Assembly (NCBI GenBank): GCA_002840095.1
Contig: PGZL01000011.1
Location: 1-64,000, forward strand
DNA: 64,000 bases
Direction: 5' to 3'
DNA from: Gammaproteobacteria bacterium HGW-Gammaproteobacteria-1
Lineage (GTDB): Bacteria > Pseudomonadota > Gammaproteobacteria > Thiohalomonadales > Thiohalomonadaceae
Both the position numbers and the translations under genes were made by a program. Positions 34,293 through 44,700 of this stretch are shown piece by piece; the stretch's first letter is position 1, and each line of letters starts with the position of its first letter. The notes under the pieces are model-generated. The model saw nothing but the letters and a program-made list of their open reading frames with translations. It made no database searches and had not been told where the DNA came from.

Positions 34293-34450
34293 CGCGGCGT
34301 TCCGACCCTGTCCCCGCCGGGGATATCCCCCTGTCGACGTCCCGGCTACGGCCATCAGGCCGCTGCACTACCGTGAATTACCCATTTTACGGCTACGGCC
34401 CAGCGGCTATTTGTATAGCTATGACGCCGGAAGGGAAAGGAAACACCGAC

Positions 34451-34534
34451 ATGCAGGGATCGGAGCCGATGATCACAGCCTCCGGGAGCGGCCCCGGCGG
34501 CCCTGCGACGGGTACGGAGGCTGACACCTCATGA
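34451..34534 (+). CDS. Possible 27-residue leader peptide coupled to kpsM
   Basis: A short frame (MQGSEPMITASGSGPGGPAT then GTEADTS) starts with ATG after AAAGGAAAC and ends in TGA that overlaps the kpsM ATG by three bases (ATGA). It could couple translation of the capsule operon or be chance. The rest of the 238-bp trmO-kpsM gap shows no clear promoter. Confidence 0.3.
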   Translation: MQGSEPMITASGSGPGGPATGTEADTS

Positions 34535-35313
34535 CGCGCAGCGCCTGGCACATACAGAAGGCCGTACTGTTCGCCTTGTACCTGCGCGAGCTGAAAACCC
34601 GTTTCGGCGCGCACCGCTTCGGCGCCTTGTGGCTGGTGCTGGAGCCGATGGCCCACGTCATGGTGATGGTCACCCTGTTCAGCTTCATCCGCGACCGTGT
34701 CGTGCCGGGAGTGGATTTCGCGGTCTTCCTGCTGGTCGGGCTGGTGCCGTTCTTCATGTTCAAGAGCATCGCCATCCGCATCATGGAAGGGGTGGAAGGC
34801 AACCGCGCCCTGTTTTCCTACCGCCACATCACGCCCATGGACGTATTCATCACCCGGGCCTTGCTCGAAGTGCTGCTTTACGCCCTGGTATACGCGCTGC
34901 TGCTCGTTGCCATGGGACTGTCCGGACTCGACGTCCGTATCGCCCATCCGATGGACGCCCTGCTGGCGTTCGCGCAGATGGCCCTGTTCGGCTTCGCGCT
35001 GGGCGTGGTGTTCAGCATCCTGGTGAGCTACCTGCCGGCGGCGAAGATCGTCATCCGCATCATGTTCATTCCCCTGTACCTGATGTCGGGGATCATCTTC
35101 CCCATCGCCCGCCTGCCCCATGATCTGCTGCCCTGGCTGTTGTGGAATCCGCTGCTGCATGCCACGGAGCTGTCGCGCGCCGCCATGTTTGCTGCCTATC
35201 CCCTGGTGCCGGGCATCGACATCGGCTATGTGCCGCTGTGGATCCTGTGCGCGCTGTTCGCGGGCCTGTGGTTCTACCGTTACCGACGTTTCGTCCTGGT
35301 GGCCAACCCATGA
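34531..35313 (+). CDS. kpsM: Capsule polysaccharide ABC transporter permease KpsM
   Basis: A 260-residue inner-membrane protein of the ABC-2 type with six helices (for example FALYLRELKTRFGAHRFGAL at the N terminus, VDFAVFLLVGLVPFFMF, LLYALVYALLLVAMG, IMFIPLYLMSGIIFPIA, VPLWILCALFAGLWFYRY). It forms the export channel for lipid-linked capsule chains together with KpsT. GGAGG lies 10 bp before the ATG. Its stop overlaps the kpsT start. Confidence 0.93.
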   Translation: MTRSAWHIQKAVLFALYLRELKTRFGAHRFGALWLVLEPMAHVMVMVTLFSFIRDRVVPGVDFAVFLLVGLVPFFMFKSIAIRIMEGVEGNRALFSYRHITPMDVFITRALLEVLLYALVYALLLVAMGLSGLDVRIAHPMDALLAFAQMALFGFALGVVFSILVSYLPAAKIVIRIMFIPLYLMSGIIFPIARLPHDLLPWLLWNPLLHATELSRAAMFAAYPLVPGIDIGYVPLWILCALFAGLWFYRYRRFVLVANP

Positions 35314-36038
35314 TCGAGCTGCGCGCCCTCACCAAGTCCTATGCCACCACCCATGGCAGGCATTACGTGTTCCGCGATCTGTCCTTCACCTTTCCGGCAG
35401 GCGCCAACATCGCGCTCATCGGGCGCAACGGTGCCGGCAAGTCGACCCTGCTGCGGCTGATCGGCGGCATCGAAACTCCGGATCGGGGCAGGGTGGTGAC
35501 CGAGCGGCGCATCTCCTGGCCGGTGGGTCTGGCCGGCGGATTCCAGGGCACGCTCACCGGGCGCGACAACGTCAAGTTCGTGTGCCGCGTATACGGCGCC
35601 GACCGGCACGACATGGCGGACAAGGTGCGTTTCGTCGAGGAGTTCGCCGAGATCGGGCACTACTTCGACCAGCCGGTGAAGAGCTACTCATCGGGCATGC
35701 GCTCACGCCTGGCCTTCGGCCTCAGCATGGCCTTCGATTTCGATTACTACCTCATCGACGAAGTGCTGTCGGTGGGTGACGCGCAGTTCCGCCAGAAGAG
35801 CAAGATGATGCTGGAAGAGAAGCTGGCGCGTGCCAACGTGATCCTGGTGTCGCACAACATGAACGACGTGAGCCGTCTGTGCGACATCGCGGTACTGGTG
35901 CAGGACGGCCAGGCCATTCTGTATCCGGACGTGGCGGAAGGCATCCGTGCCTATCAGGGCGGCGCGGTGACGTTGCCCGAAGGCGCGCGCGCGCAGGGTG
36001 ACGGCGCCAACCCGCGGCCGCGGCAGAGCGCGGCATGA
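35310..36038 (+). CDS. kpsT: Capsule polysaccharide ABC transporter ATPase KpsT
   Basis: A 242-residue ATPase with Walker A GRNGAGKST near residue 43, the signature YSSGMRSRLAF near residue 130, and the Walker B region YYLIDEVLSVGD. It powers KpsM. ATG 35310 overlaps the kpsM stop (ATGA), and its own stop overlaps kpsE, so translation is coupled through the operon. The C-terminal 25 residues are a variable basic and proline-rich tail. Confidence 0.94.
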   Translation: MIELRALTKSYATTHGRHYVFRDLSFTFPAGANIALIGRNGAGKSTLLRLIGGIETPDRGRVVTERRISWPVGLAGGFQGTLTGRDNVKFVCRVYGADRHDMADKVRFVEEFAEIGHYFDQPVKSYSSGMRSRLAFGLSMAFDFDYYLIDEVLSVGDAQFRQKSKMMLEEKLARANVILVSHNMNDVSRLCDIAVLVQDGQAILYPDVAEGIRAYQGGAVTLPEGARAQGDGANPRPRQSAA

Positions 36039-37126
36039 ACGCGCTGACCCCCGGACGCCTGGCCCTGTGGCTCATCGCACTGCCGATGGCCCTGCTGGCG
36101 TTCTATTACAGTTTCATCGCCGCCGATCGCTATGTGAGCGAGACGGTGGTTGCGGTACGCCAGTCCGGCGACAGCGGCAAGGCCGCCGCGGGACTGTCGC
36201 TGATGCTGGGCGGGATCAATCCGCCGGCGCGGGAGGACACGCTGTATCTGCGCGAATACATCCAGTCCCTGGACATGTTGCGCCATCTGGATCAGACGCT
36301 GGATCTGCGTGCCGCCTACGGTGCGGAGCCGATCGATGTGTTTTACCGCCTGTTTCCCGACACCAGCCAGGAATGGTTCCTGAAGTATTACCGCAACCGC
36401 GTCGAGGCCGGCTTCGACGACGTCACCGCCCTGCTGACTGTGCGCGTGCAGGGCTTTACGCCGGAGTTTGCCCACGCCATGGCGGAGGCGATCCTGGCCG
36501 AGAGCGAACGCTTCATCAATGAGGTGTCGCACCGCATGGCGCGCGAGCGCATGGCCTTCGCGGAAGGAGAGCTGGACAAGGCGAGCAAGCGTTACCGGCG
36601 CGCGACGACCGAACTGGTCGAGTTCCAGAACCGGTACAACGTGCTCGATCCGGTGGCCCATGCCCAGGCCCTGTCGGGCATCGCGGTGGAGCTGGAAACC
36701 ACGCTGGTGCGGCAGGAAGCGGAACTGAAGAACCTGCGCACCTATCTGCAGGACGAGGCCCATCAGGTGGTGGCGCTGAAGAACCAGGTGGGCGCCCTCA
36801 AGGCCCAGCTCAGCAAGGAACGCAACCGCGTGGCGGCGCCGGAGGGGCAGCAGCTCAACGTGCTGGCCGCGGAGTTTCAGGGGCTCACCCTGCAGGCCCG
36901 TTTTGCGGAGGACGGCTACAAACTGGCCCTGGCCGCGCTGGAGAATGCGCGCATCGACGCGACGCAGAACCTGAAAAGCCTGGCGGTGATCCAGACGCCC
37001 AGCCGGCCCGAGACGGCGGACTATCCGCGCCGCCTGCATAATCTGGCGACGGCGCTGTTGGCACTGTCGCTGTTGTACGGTGTGGTGCGGCTGTTGATCG
37101 CCACCATACAGGACCACGGGGATTGA
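36035..37126 (+). CDS. kpsE: Capsule export inner-membrane protein KpsE (PCP family)
   Basis: A 363-residue polysaccharide copolymerase-type protein: N-terminal membrane helix (LALWLIALPMALLAFYYSF), a periplasmic coiled coil (LDKASKRYRRATTELVEFQN; ETTLVRQEAELKNLRTYLQD) and a C-terminal helix (LHNLATALLALSLLYGVVRL). The P-rich motif TPSRPETADYPRR before the last helix is typical. It links KpsMT with the outer-membrane exporter KpsD. Confidence 0.92.
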   Translation: MNALTPGRLALWLIALPMALLAFYYSFIAADRYVSETVVAVRQSGDSGKAAAGLSLMLGGINPPAREDTLYLREYIQSLDMLRHLDQTLDLRAAYGAEPIDVFYRLFPDTSQEWFLKYYRNRVEAGFDDVTALLTVRVQGFTPEFAHAMAEAILAESERFINEVSHRMARERMAFAEGELDKASKRYRRATTELVEFQNRYNVLDPVAHAQALSGIAVELETTLVRQEAELKNLRTYLQDEAHQVVALKNQVGALKAQLSKERNRVAAPEGQQLNVLAAEFQGLTLQARFAEDGYKLALAALENARIDATQNLKSLAVIQTPSRPETADYPRRLHNLATALLALSLLYGVVRLLIATIQDHGD

Positions 37127-37128
37127 GC

Positions 37129-38796
37129 ATGAGAGCAGCGACCACATCGCCACGCCGCGGCCGCACCGTCGGTCTGCTCCTGCTGCTTGCTGCGCTCCTG
37201 TCGCCGGCGCTGCACGCAGCGGTGTCCGATCCGCTTTCGCTCAGCCCGCGTGGCCTCACCGAATCGACGCCGCTGACGCCGCCGCCACCGGCACCAGTAG
37301 CGCCGCCGGCCGTCATCTCGGAGGTGTTCGGCGCGCAGATATTCAGCGGCGCCTTCATGGCCGAGCAGTTCAGCGGCTTCAATCCGGACTATCAGGTCGC
37401 CATCGGCGATCACATCACCCTGCGCATGTGGGGCGCGTTCACCTACGAGGCCACCGCCACGGTCGATCCCCAGGGCAATATCTTCATCCCCAATGTGGGG
37501 CCGGTGCCGGTGGCCGGCGTGCGCAATGCCGAGCTCAACGAGCAGGTGGCCAATCGCATCAAGCGGGTGTACCGCTCCAATGTCGGGGTCTATGTCACCC
37601 TGGCCTCGGCACAGCCGGTGAAGGTGTACGTCACCGGCTATGTGCACAAGCCCGGCCTCTACGGCGGGCTGTCGTCCGATTCGGTGCTGTACTATCTCGA
37701 CCGTGCCGGCGGCATCGATGCGGAGCGCGGCAGTTTTCTCGACATCAGCGTGCTGCGCAGCGGCGAGACGCGGGCGCGGTTCAACCTCTACCACTTCCTG
37801 CTGGAGGGGAAGATCGCCCCCTTGCAGCTGCACGACGGCGATACGGTCGTGGTGGGGCCGCGCAAGCACACGGTGCGCATCGGCGGCGACGTGCTGAATC
37901 CCTACCAGTTCGAATTCGACAAGGATCGCATCTCGGCGCGCGAGCTGCTGGCGTTGGCCAAGCCGCGTCCCGCCGCCACCCACCTGTCCATCGTGCGCAA
38001 GGTGGGCACCGAGCGGCGCAGCGAATACCATCCGCTGGCCGAGGCGGGCGAGGTGATGATCGAGGACGGCGACGAAGTGGCGGTGACCGCCGACAAATAC
38101 CCGGGCACGATCCTGGTGCGCGTCGAGGGCGCCCATCTGGGCGAGCACGTGCTGGTGCTGCCTTACGGCGCGCGGCTGAAGGACGCGCTGGCCCGCGTCA
38201 AGCCGGCGCCGCAGGCCAACAACGAGGCGGTGCAGCTGTTCCGCAAGTCGGTGGCGCAACGGCAGCGCGACATGCTGGAGAGCACCCTGCGCAGCCTGGA
38301 GGCCTACGTACTTACCGCGCGCTCGGCCACCAGCGAGGAGGCGGCGCTGCGCACCAAGGAAGCCGATCTGGTATTGCAGTTCGTCGACCGCGCGCGCCGG
38401 GTCGAACCGCGCGGGCAGATCCTGCTCGGCGCCAAGCACGAGGCACAGGACGCGCTGCTGGAGGACGGCGACATCATCCGCATTCCGGAAACCAGTTCGC
38501 TGGTGCTGGTGCACGGCGAGGTGCTGTTCGCCAACGCCATCGTGTTCGACAGGGAGTCTTCGGTGGCCGACTACATCGCCCAGGCCGGCGGCTACACCCA
38601 GAATGCCGACAGTTCCCGCGTCGTGGTACTGCACCAGGACGGCAGTTTCTCCGAGGGACTGGATTTCGTGCCCCAGCCGGGCGATGAAATCATGGTGCTG
38701 CCGCGGGTCGATACCAAGAACATCGAGGTGACGCGCGGCATCACGCAAATCCTCTATCAAATCGCCGTCGCCGCAAAAATCGTCTTCGGCCTGTAG
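37129..38796 (+). CDS. kpsD: Outer-membrane capsule export protein KpsD (Wza/OPX family)
   Basis: A 555-residue exported protein with a signal peptide (GLLLLLAALLSPALHA), a polysaccharide export domain (FNPDYQVAIGDHITLRMWGA and DPQGNIFIPNVGPVPVAGV) and several SLBB-type domains (VYVTGYVHKPGLYGG; RIGGDVLNPYQFEFD; VLVHGEVLFANAIVF). ATG 37129 is preferred over TTG 37123, which would overlap kpsE. It is the last gene of kpsMTED. It lacks a lipobox, as in KpsD rather than Wza. Confidence 0.91.
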   Translation: MRAATTSPRRGRTVGLLLLLAALLSPALHAAVSDPLSLSPRGLTESTPLTPPPPAPVAPPAVISEVFGAQIFSGAFMAEQFSGFNPDYQVAIGDHITLRMWGAFTYEATATVDPQGNIFIPNVGPVPVAGVRNAELNEQVANRIKRVYRSNVGVYVTLASAQPVKVYVTGYVHKPGLYGGLSSDSVLYYLDRAGGIDAERGSFLDISVLRSGETRARFNLYHFLLEGKIAPLQLHDGDTVVVGPRKHTVRIGGDVLNPYQFEFDKDRISARELLALAKPRPAATHLSIVRKVGTERRSEYHPLAEAGEVMIEDGDEVAVTADKYPGTILVRVEGAHLGEHVLVLPYGARLKDALARVKPAPQANNEAVQLFRKSVAQRQRDMLESTLRSLEAYVLTARSATSEEAALRTKEADLVLQFVDRARRVEPRGQILLGAKHEAQDALLEDGDIIRIPETSSLVLVHGEVLFANAIVFDRESSVADYIAQAGGYTQNADSSRVVVLHQDGSFSEGLDFVPQPGDEIMVLPRVDTKNIEVTRGITQILYQIAVAAKIVFGL

Positions 38797-38825
38797 CGCC
38801 GTCCCCCTGAACCACCTGCACATCG

Positions 38826-38851
38826 CCCTCCCGTTGTGAACCGCGGGAGGG
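38826..38851 (+). terminator. Hairpin after kpsD (weak terminator or attenuator)
   Basis: CCCTCCCG and CGGGAGGG form a perfect 8-bp stem 29 bp after the kpsD stop, but no U tract follows. It may slow or partly end transcription before the biosynthetic genes. The remaining 270 bp to the next start show no gene. Confidence 0.4.
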
Positions 38852-39121
38852 AACCCAGACGTGCGGTAGGTGAAGGCCGTAACCCCCCCACTTCTTCAAC
38901 CCATCACCCTAGGCACGGACTTCTGACGCGCTAGCTTTGCCTTACCGGCATCGCTCACACCCGACGATATTCCGTACCTGCACAGCGGCATTGGGAGTCA
39001 CCACACATGCGACCAGGGCCGATGGCAGCAAGGGGTGCGATGAAGCCGGACCAATTCTGCGGTGGTCACGGACACACGGGTTACGACGGATGAGCAAGGG
39101 AACGCCAGGGGGATACGCCAC

Positions 39122-41743
39122 ATGCGCCTGAGAGTGCGCCTACAGATGTTTGCCGGAATGACGCTGCTTGCCGGCCTGCGGCTGGAGCATGCGGTGGCAC
39201 GACGCATCGGGCTGCTGACCGCATATCATCGCCACCTTGCCCGCCTCATCCGGCGGCTGAAACTGTTCGACGAGGCCTATTACCTGGAGTCCAATGCCGA
39301 CGTGGCCCAAGCCGCCGTGCCGGCGCTGCAGCACTATGTGGCCTGGGGCGACCGCGAGGGACGCGGACCGATGCCGCTGTTCGACGCGCCCTATTACCGA
39401 GCCCACGCCAAGGGCCGGCTCAAGAACGTCAACACCCTGCTGCACTACGCCTATGTCGGGCGTCACCTGCACCTGTCGCCCAGCGCCTGGTTCGACGTGG
39501 GCTACTACCTGGGACAGAACAAGGACGTGGCCCGCGCCCGCGTCGAGCCGCTGCGCCACTACCTCGACTTCGGCGGCAGGGAAGGGCGGGCACCCTGTCC
39601 GCAATTCGACAGCGGCTTTTACCTGCGCATGAATCCCGACGTAGTGGAAGCGGGCATCAATCCGCTGGTGCACTACCTGCGCAACGGCCGGGCCGAAGGG
39701 CGCTGCGTTCTGCCGGGGCCGGGCGAGCAGGCCATTGCGGCGCCGCTGCCGGGCGTGATCGACAGTGCCGAATGGGATGCCCTTCCGCAGCAGACCGGCG
39801 ACACGGCCGCGGTTGACGTCATCGTGCCGGTGTATCGCGGCCGTCTCGAAACCTTGCACTGCCTGTGCAACCTGTTGAAGTCCACGGCCCGTACCTCGTT
39901 CGAGGTGATTGTCATCGACGACGCCAGTCCGGAACCGGAACTGAGCGCCGATCTGAAACAACTGGCCGCGCGCGGCCTGTTCACCCTGCTGACCAATGAA
40001 CGGAATCTCGGTTTCGTCGCCACGGTGAACCGCGGCATGGCGCTGCACCCGGAACGGGACGTGGTGCTGCTCAATGCCGATACGGAAGTCTACGGCGACT
40101 GGCTGGATCGTCTGTACGCAGCCGCCTATGGCGCCGTCGACGTCGGCAGCGTCACGCCCTTGTCCAACAACGCCACCGTGTGCAGCTATCCGGTGTTCCT
40201 GCACGACAATCCCTATCCGCTGGAGCTGGGCTACGGTGAATTGGACCGGCTCACCGCCGAGGTCAACGCCGGTATTGCGGTGGAGACCCCCAGCGCCGTG
40301 GGCTTCTGCATGTACATCACCCGCCGCTGCCTCAAGGCCATCGGCCTGTTCGACGCGAAGACCTTTGGCCGCGGCTACGGCGAGGACAACGACTTCAGCC
40401 AGCGCGCCATCGCCCACGGCTGGAAGAACCTCATCGCCGCCGATGTATTCGTGCGCCATCTCGGTTCGGTATCGTTCCAGGGAGAACGGGCCAAGCGCAT
40501 CGACGCCGCGCTGACGGTGCTGGACGGCCGCTACCCCAACTACCGTTCCGACGTTGCGCGCTTCATCGCCGAGGACCCCCTGGCGGAGGCGCGCGGCCGT
40601 CTCGATCGGGCGCGCTTGCAGCGCCAGGTGCGGCGGGAAAATATCCTGGTGGTGAGCCACAATCGCGGCGGTGGTTCCGAGCGTCACGTGCAGGAGGACG
40701 TACAACGTTTCACCGCCGCTGGCCAGGGCGTGTTCCTGATGCGGCCGCAGTTCGGCCATCCGGAAAACGTCTGCCTGAGCCATCCTTCGCTCAAGCTGCT
40801 GCCCAACCTGCCGGTGTTCGCGTTGCAGGACGTGGAGCGGCTTGTGGGCGTGTTGCGCGAACTGGGTATTACCCAGGTGCACAGCCACGGACTGGTCGAC
40901 TACACGGCGCAGGCGCCGGCACAGCTGGCGGCCCTGGTCCAGGCCCTGGGCGCGCGGTTCGACGTCAATGTGCACGACTATTCGGTGATCTGTCCCCGCA
41001 TCAATCTGGCGGACCGCTCCGGCCTGTATTGCGGCGAACCGGACAGTCAGGGCTGCAACGCCTGCCTGTGGCGCGAGGGTTCGGAATTTGCGGTGAGCCG
41101 CATCGAGGACTGGCGCACCGTCCAGCACCAGATGCTGCGCGCCGCCGACAGCGTTCTGGTTCCCGATCAGGACGTGGCGCAACGCCTGCACCGTTACTAT
41201 CCCGACGTTGCACTTACGGTATCGCCCCACGAAGAAATCGATTACCGGCGGCTCCCGATGTTGTTGCCCGAGTTGATGCCGGACGAACCCTTGCGCGTGG
41301 TGGTGATCGGCGCCATCGGCCGCATCAAGGGTTACGACGTGCTGTTGGCCTGCGCACGCGACGCCGCCCGGCGCAAATTGCCCATTGAGTTCGTCCTGCT
41401 CGGCTACAGCCTGGATGACGGCCTGCTGGAAGACGCCGGCGTGCAGGTGACCGGGCGTTATCTGGAACATGAGGCGGAACAGCGCCTGCTCGGCCTTGGC
41501 CCGCATGTGGCCTGGCTGCCGTCGCTGTGGCCGGAAACCTACAGCTACACCCTGTCCATCGCCCTGCGTTGCGGGCGGCCCGCTTTCGCCTTCGACCTGG
41601 GCGCGATGGCCTCGCGTCTGCGCGACGCCGGACTGGACGCGATGCTGATGCCGTTGACCCACGCGGGTTCGGCTGCGGCCATCAATCACTGCTTTCTCGA
41701 GTACAGGAGTCTGTGGGCGCGCGCAATCGGGCAGGCGTCATAA
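39122..41743 (+). CDS. Large capsule glycosyltransferase: repeat domain + GT2 + GT4-like
   Basis: An 873-residue protein. Residues about 45-200 hold four repeats of a motif like FDxxYYLxxNxDVAxA..PLxHYxxxGxxEGR, an element known from the N termini of surface-polysaccharide glycosyltransferases. Residues about 230-480 are a family 2 domain (VDVIVPVYRG, VIVIDDASPEP, NADTEVYGDW, YGEDNDFSQRA). Residues about 505-865 look like a GT-B/family 4 domain (ILVVSHNRGGGSERHV, VVVIGAIGRIKGYDVLL, PSLWPETYSYTLSIAL). Two catalytic units suggest it adds two sugars or alternates. ATG 39122 has a GGGGG site; GTG 39062 would add 20 residues. Confidence 0.85.
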   Translation: MRLRVRLQMFAGMTLLAGLRLEHAVARRIGLLTAYHRHLARLIRRLKLFDEAYYLESNADVAQAAVPALQHYVAWGDREGRGPMPLFDAPYYRAHAKGRLKNVNTLLHYAYVGRHLHLSPSAWFDVGYYLGQNKDVARARVEPLRHYLDFGGREGRAPCPQFDSGFYLRMNPDVVEAGINPLVHYLRNGRAEGRCVLPGPGEQAIAAPLPGVIDSAEWDALPQQTGDTAAVDVIVPVYRGRLETLHCLCNLLKSTARTSFEVIVIDDASPEPELSADLKQLAARGLFTLLTNERNLGFVATVNRGMALHPERDVVLLNADTEVYGDWLDRLYAAAYGAVDVGSVTPLSNNATVCSYPVFLHDNPYPLELGYGELDRLTAEVNAGIAVETPSAVGFCMYITRRCLKAIGLFDAKTFGRGYGEDNDFSQRAIAHGWKNLIAADVFVRHLGSVSFQGERAKRIDAALTVLDGRYPNYRSDVARFIAEDPLAEARGRLDRARLQRQVRRENILVVSHNRGGGSERHVQEDVQRFTAAGQGVFLMRPQFGHPENVCLSHPSLKLLPNLPVFALQDVERLVGVLRELGITQVHSHGLVDYTAQAPAQLAALVQALGARFDVNVHDYSVICPRINLADRSGLYCGEPDSQGCNACLWREGSEFAVSRIEDWRTVQHQMLRAADSVLVPDQDVAQRLHRYYPDVALTVSPHEEIDYRRLPMLLPELMPDEPLRVVVIGAIGRIKGYDVLLACARDAARRKLPIEFVLLGYSLDDGLLEDAGVQVTGRYLEHEAEQRLLGLGPHVAWLPSLWPETYSYTLSIALRCGRPAFAFDLGAMASRLRDAGLDAMLMPLTHAGSAAAINHCFLEYRSLWARAIGQAS

Positions 41744-41766
41744 ATGGGCAGGGCGGTACGACAGCG

Positions 41767-44700
41767 ATGAACATGCTACTTACGGCGACACGGGCCTTCA
41801 GCAGGAAGCGGGCGGTGCATCCCGACAGCGAAGGGATCGTCGGCTATATCGAGCAGGTGACGCTGCGCGAGATACGCGGCTGGGCCATCAATCCCGCACT
41901 GGCTCCCATGCAAATGGCCGTGCGCGTCAACGGGACCACCCATCCCATTACGCCGCGCTGGGTGGAGCGTGCCGACATCGCCGAAAAATATGGCACGCAA
42001 TTCCTGGCATCGGGTTTCCGCTACGACACCACCGATGCGGTGCGCGACGAACTGGTGCGCGCCATGCAGCACGGCAGCCCGGTGGAGGTTCTGGCCAACC
42101 ATGTCGTCTTGCGCAACGTGGGTGTGACAGACAGCGCCCCGGACATGCCGCGCAGGGAGGCATTGCAGATACGCACCTGTGTCGACGGCTTCGAGGCCGA
42201 ATTGGAATCATGGGGGCGCTTTTCCATTACCGGCTGGGCCGTGAGCGGCGAACGCCCGGTCCAGTCGTTCGAAGTACTGTGCAACGGCCATACGATTGAA
42301 TGCACAGTGCTGCGCCGTGAGCGACGCGATGTGGCAGGCGCGCTGCAACTGGCAGTGCCCAACGCCGGATTCGAGATCGAGTTGCCGGGTCATATCTGGG
42401 ACGACGTCGGGGACGATCATGGCTGCGTGATCGAGGTTCATGCCGATGGGCACAGCATCACTCCGACTCCGCTGGAGCTGACCCGTGCCCGCGTCGCCGC
42501 CTGGACCGCCGAAGTGCTGCACATGGGCGAAGGCCAGGAACGCCAGTACCGTGCCCTGCTGGCGCTGGAGCACGCCCGTTACGCTGCGCTCATCACCCTG
42601 ATGGAATCCGATGACGCACGCCTGCTGCGGGAATTTGCCCAGCGCATGGGGCTGGAGGAGTACGCCGTGGCGCCGCAGCTGGCGCACCGCTACGTCGAGC
42701 GTCTGCCGGTGGACGGTGCCAGCACCCTGCTGCTGTGGGACGCCCTGCACGCACTCAACGAGCGGGTTCGCAGCGGAGGTTCGGCCTGTGCACACGTCAA
42801 GGCGGTGTTGCGCGACATGCGCCTCAAGGGTGAGGTGCGCGATGAATTCATGCGCTCCGCCGTGCCGCTGCTGTGCCGCAGCAACGAATTTCCCGCCCTG
42901 CGCGAGCTGGTCGATTTCAACCGGCTCAGCGGCCTGGAGCACGCGGACGAGTTGTGGAAGATGAGCCTGGCGTTGCCGTCGTTGGTGGCGGACGGGCACA
43001 TCGAGCGTGCCGCCGCCCTGTGCTACCGCCTGTCCAAGCACCTGTCCGGCGGCTGGCTGAATACGGAGTGCCTGCGTTTTGCCTCGGCGCAGGTGCAGGC
43101 CCAGAGCAAGGAGGGCGAGATCGACCAGGCACTGGCGGAGAAATTCCGTTATGCGGTGATCGCGGTCATCGACGGCTTCAACGGCGGATGGTTTTCGCGC
43201 CTGCACGATGTCGAGCTGGTGGACACCGTACTGACTCTGCTGGCGGACCTGGCGCTGTACACCGATTACCATCAGCGCGACATCGTCACGGCGGTGCTGC
43301 GCAACTACGGGCTCAATCCCACCTTCTGGGAACGCGCCGCCGCCTGCGGCGTGGCGGAGCTGACGCCGGAAATGCAGCGCGCGCAACGGCATTTCGGGCG
43401 CATCGCCGCTGCCGTGCGTGGCGGCGGCGCGGAGCTTGCCGCCGAACTGGAGGCGGTGGAAGAATCGCTGTCCTATTTCCGCAACCGGGACAACCGCGAG
43501 GCGGTAACCATGTTGCGGGAAGTGTGCATGAACGCCTTGCCGCACATTGCGGCCGCGCCGACGGCGGCGGGACGCACCCTGCTCAAGCAGTTGCTGGCGA
43601 CGGAGCCGGCCGAGGCCTTGCGCGTCGCGGCCGCACCGTTGCCTGGGGCCGCCGCACCGGTGACGGGGGATCCGGAAGCGTGCGAGCTGTTGTCGCGCGC
43701 CCTGCGTTACGAATCGGGCCGCCCGGCCAGCGTGGTGTACGAGCTGCAATGTGCGGCGGCGCGCGCCGTGCAGCTGGCACAGCAGGCGACGGACGGACGC
43801 GAGGCGGCGCGCGCCGTGGCCGATCTCGAGCAGCGCGCCATCGCCATCGCCGCGGCGCGCGATCAATACCTGGGCGTGGACATGCTCGCCGCTGCCTATG
43901 CCCTGGCGGACGGCGGGCCACAGGGCGGGGCCTCGGTCCTGATGCGGCTGGGCGAACTGATGCGCAAGGCCATCGAGGACACCGCGGAGGGCCGCTGGAT
44001 CCCGGCGCCGGTGCTGACGGCGCTGGGCCGCTTCATGGCCCTGCCCGGCGACGCGGTGTTGCGCGGCTTCTGCGCCGAGGTCGTCAGCCAGGTGCGCGCA
44101 CGTTTCGGCAGTCGCTACGATGCACTGCTGGCGCCGACGTCGCCGTCCATCGCCCTGGCCGCTGAAGGCTGGCCGCGCGACACCCTGGTGGTGATCTACT
44201 CCTGCCGCAAGAATCTCGACAGCCGGGTGGCCGCCATTCGCTCCACCTGGGTGCAGGATCTCGTCGCCCGCGGCATACCCTACGTCGTCCTGGTGGGCGA
44301 TGGCGACGACAGCCTGCAGGATGATGTGCTGGCGCTGAACGTGTCGGACCGCTACGAGGACCTGCCGCAGAAGACGCTCAAGCTGTTCGACTGGATCTAC
44401 CGCAACACCGACGCCCAGTACGTGATCAAGATCGACGATGACTGCTATCTCGACGTGGCGCGCTATTTCGACACGCTGAGCTACCGCAAGCATCACTATT
44501 ACGGCCGCGTCATCTGGCGCGACGTCGGCAGCATGGAGCGCGACTGGCACCAGTCCAAGTCCCATTCCCTGCGCGGCCGCCGCTGCATCGACAAATCGCC
44601 GGAACCGTCGGTCTATGCCGACGGCGGCGGCGCCTACTGCCTGTCGCGCCTGGCCATCAGCCGCCTGCTGGCGGCGAAGCGCACGGAGCAGGGGGCGCGG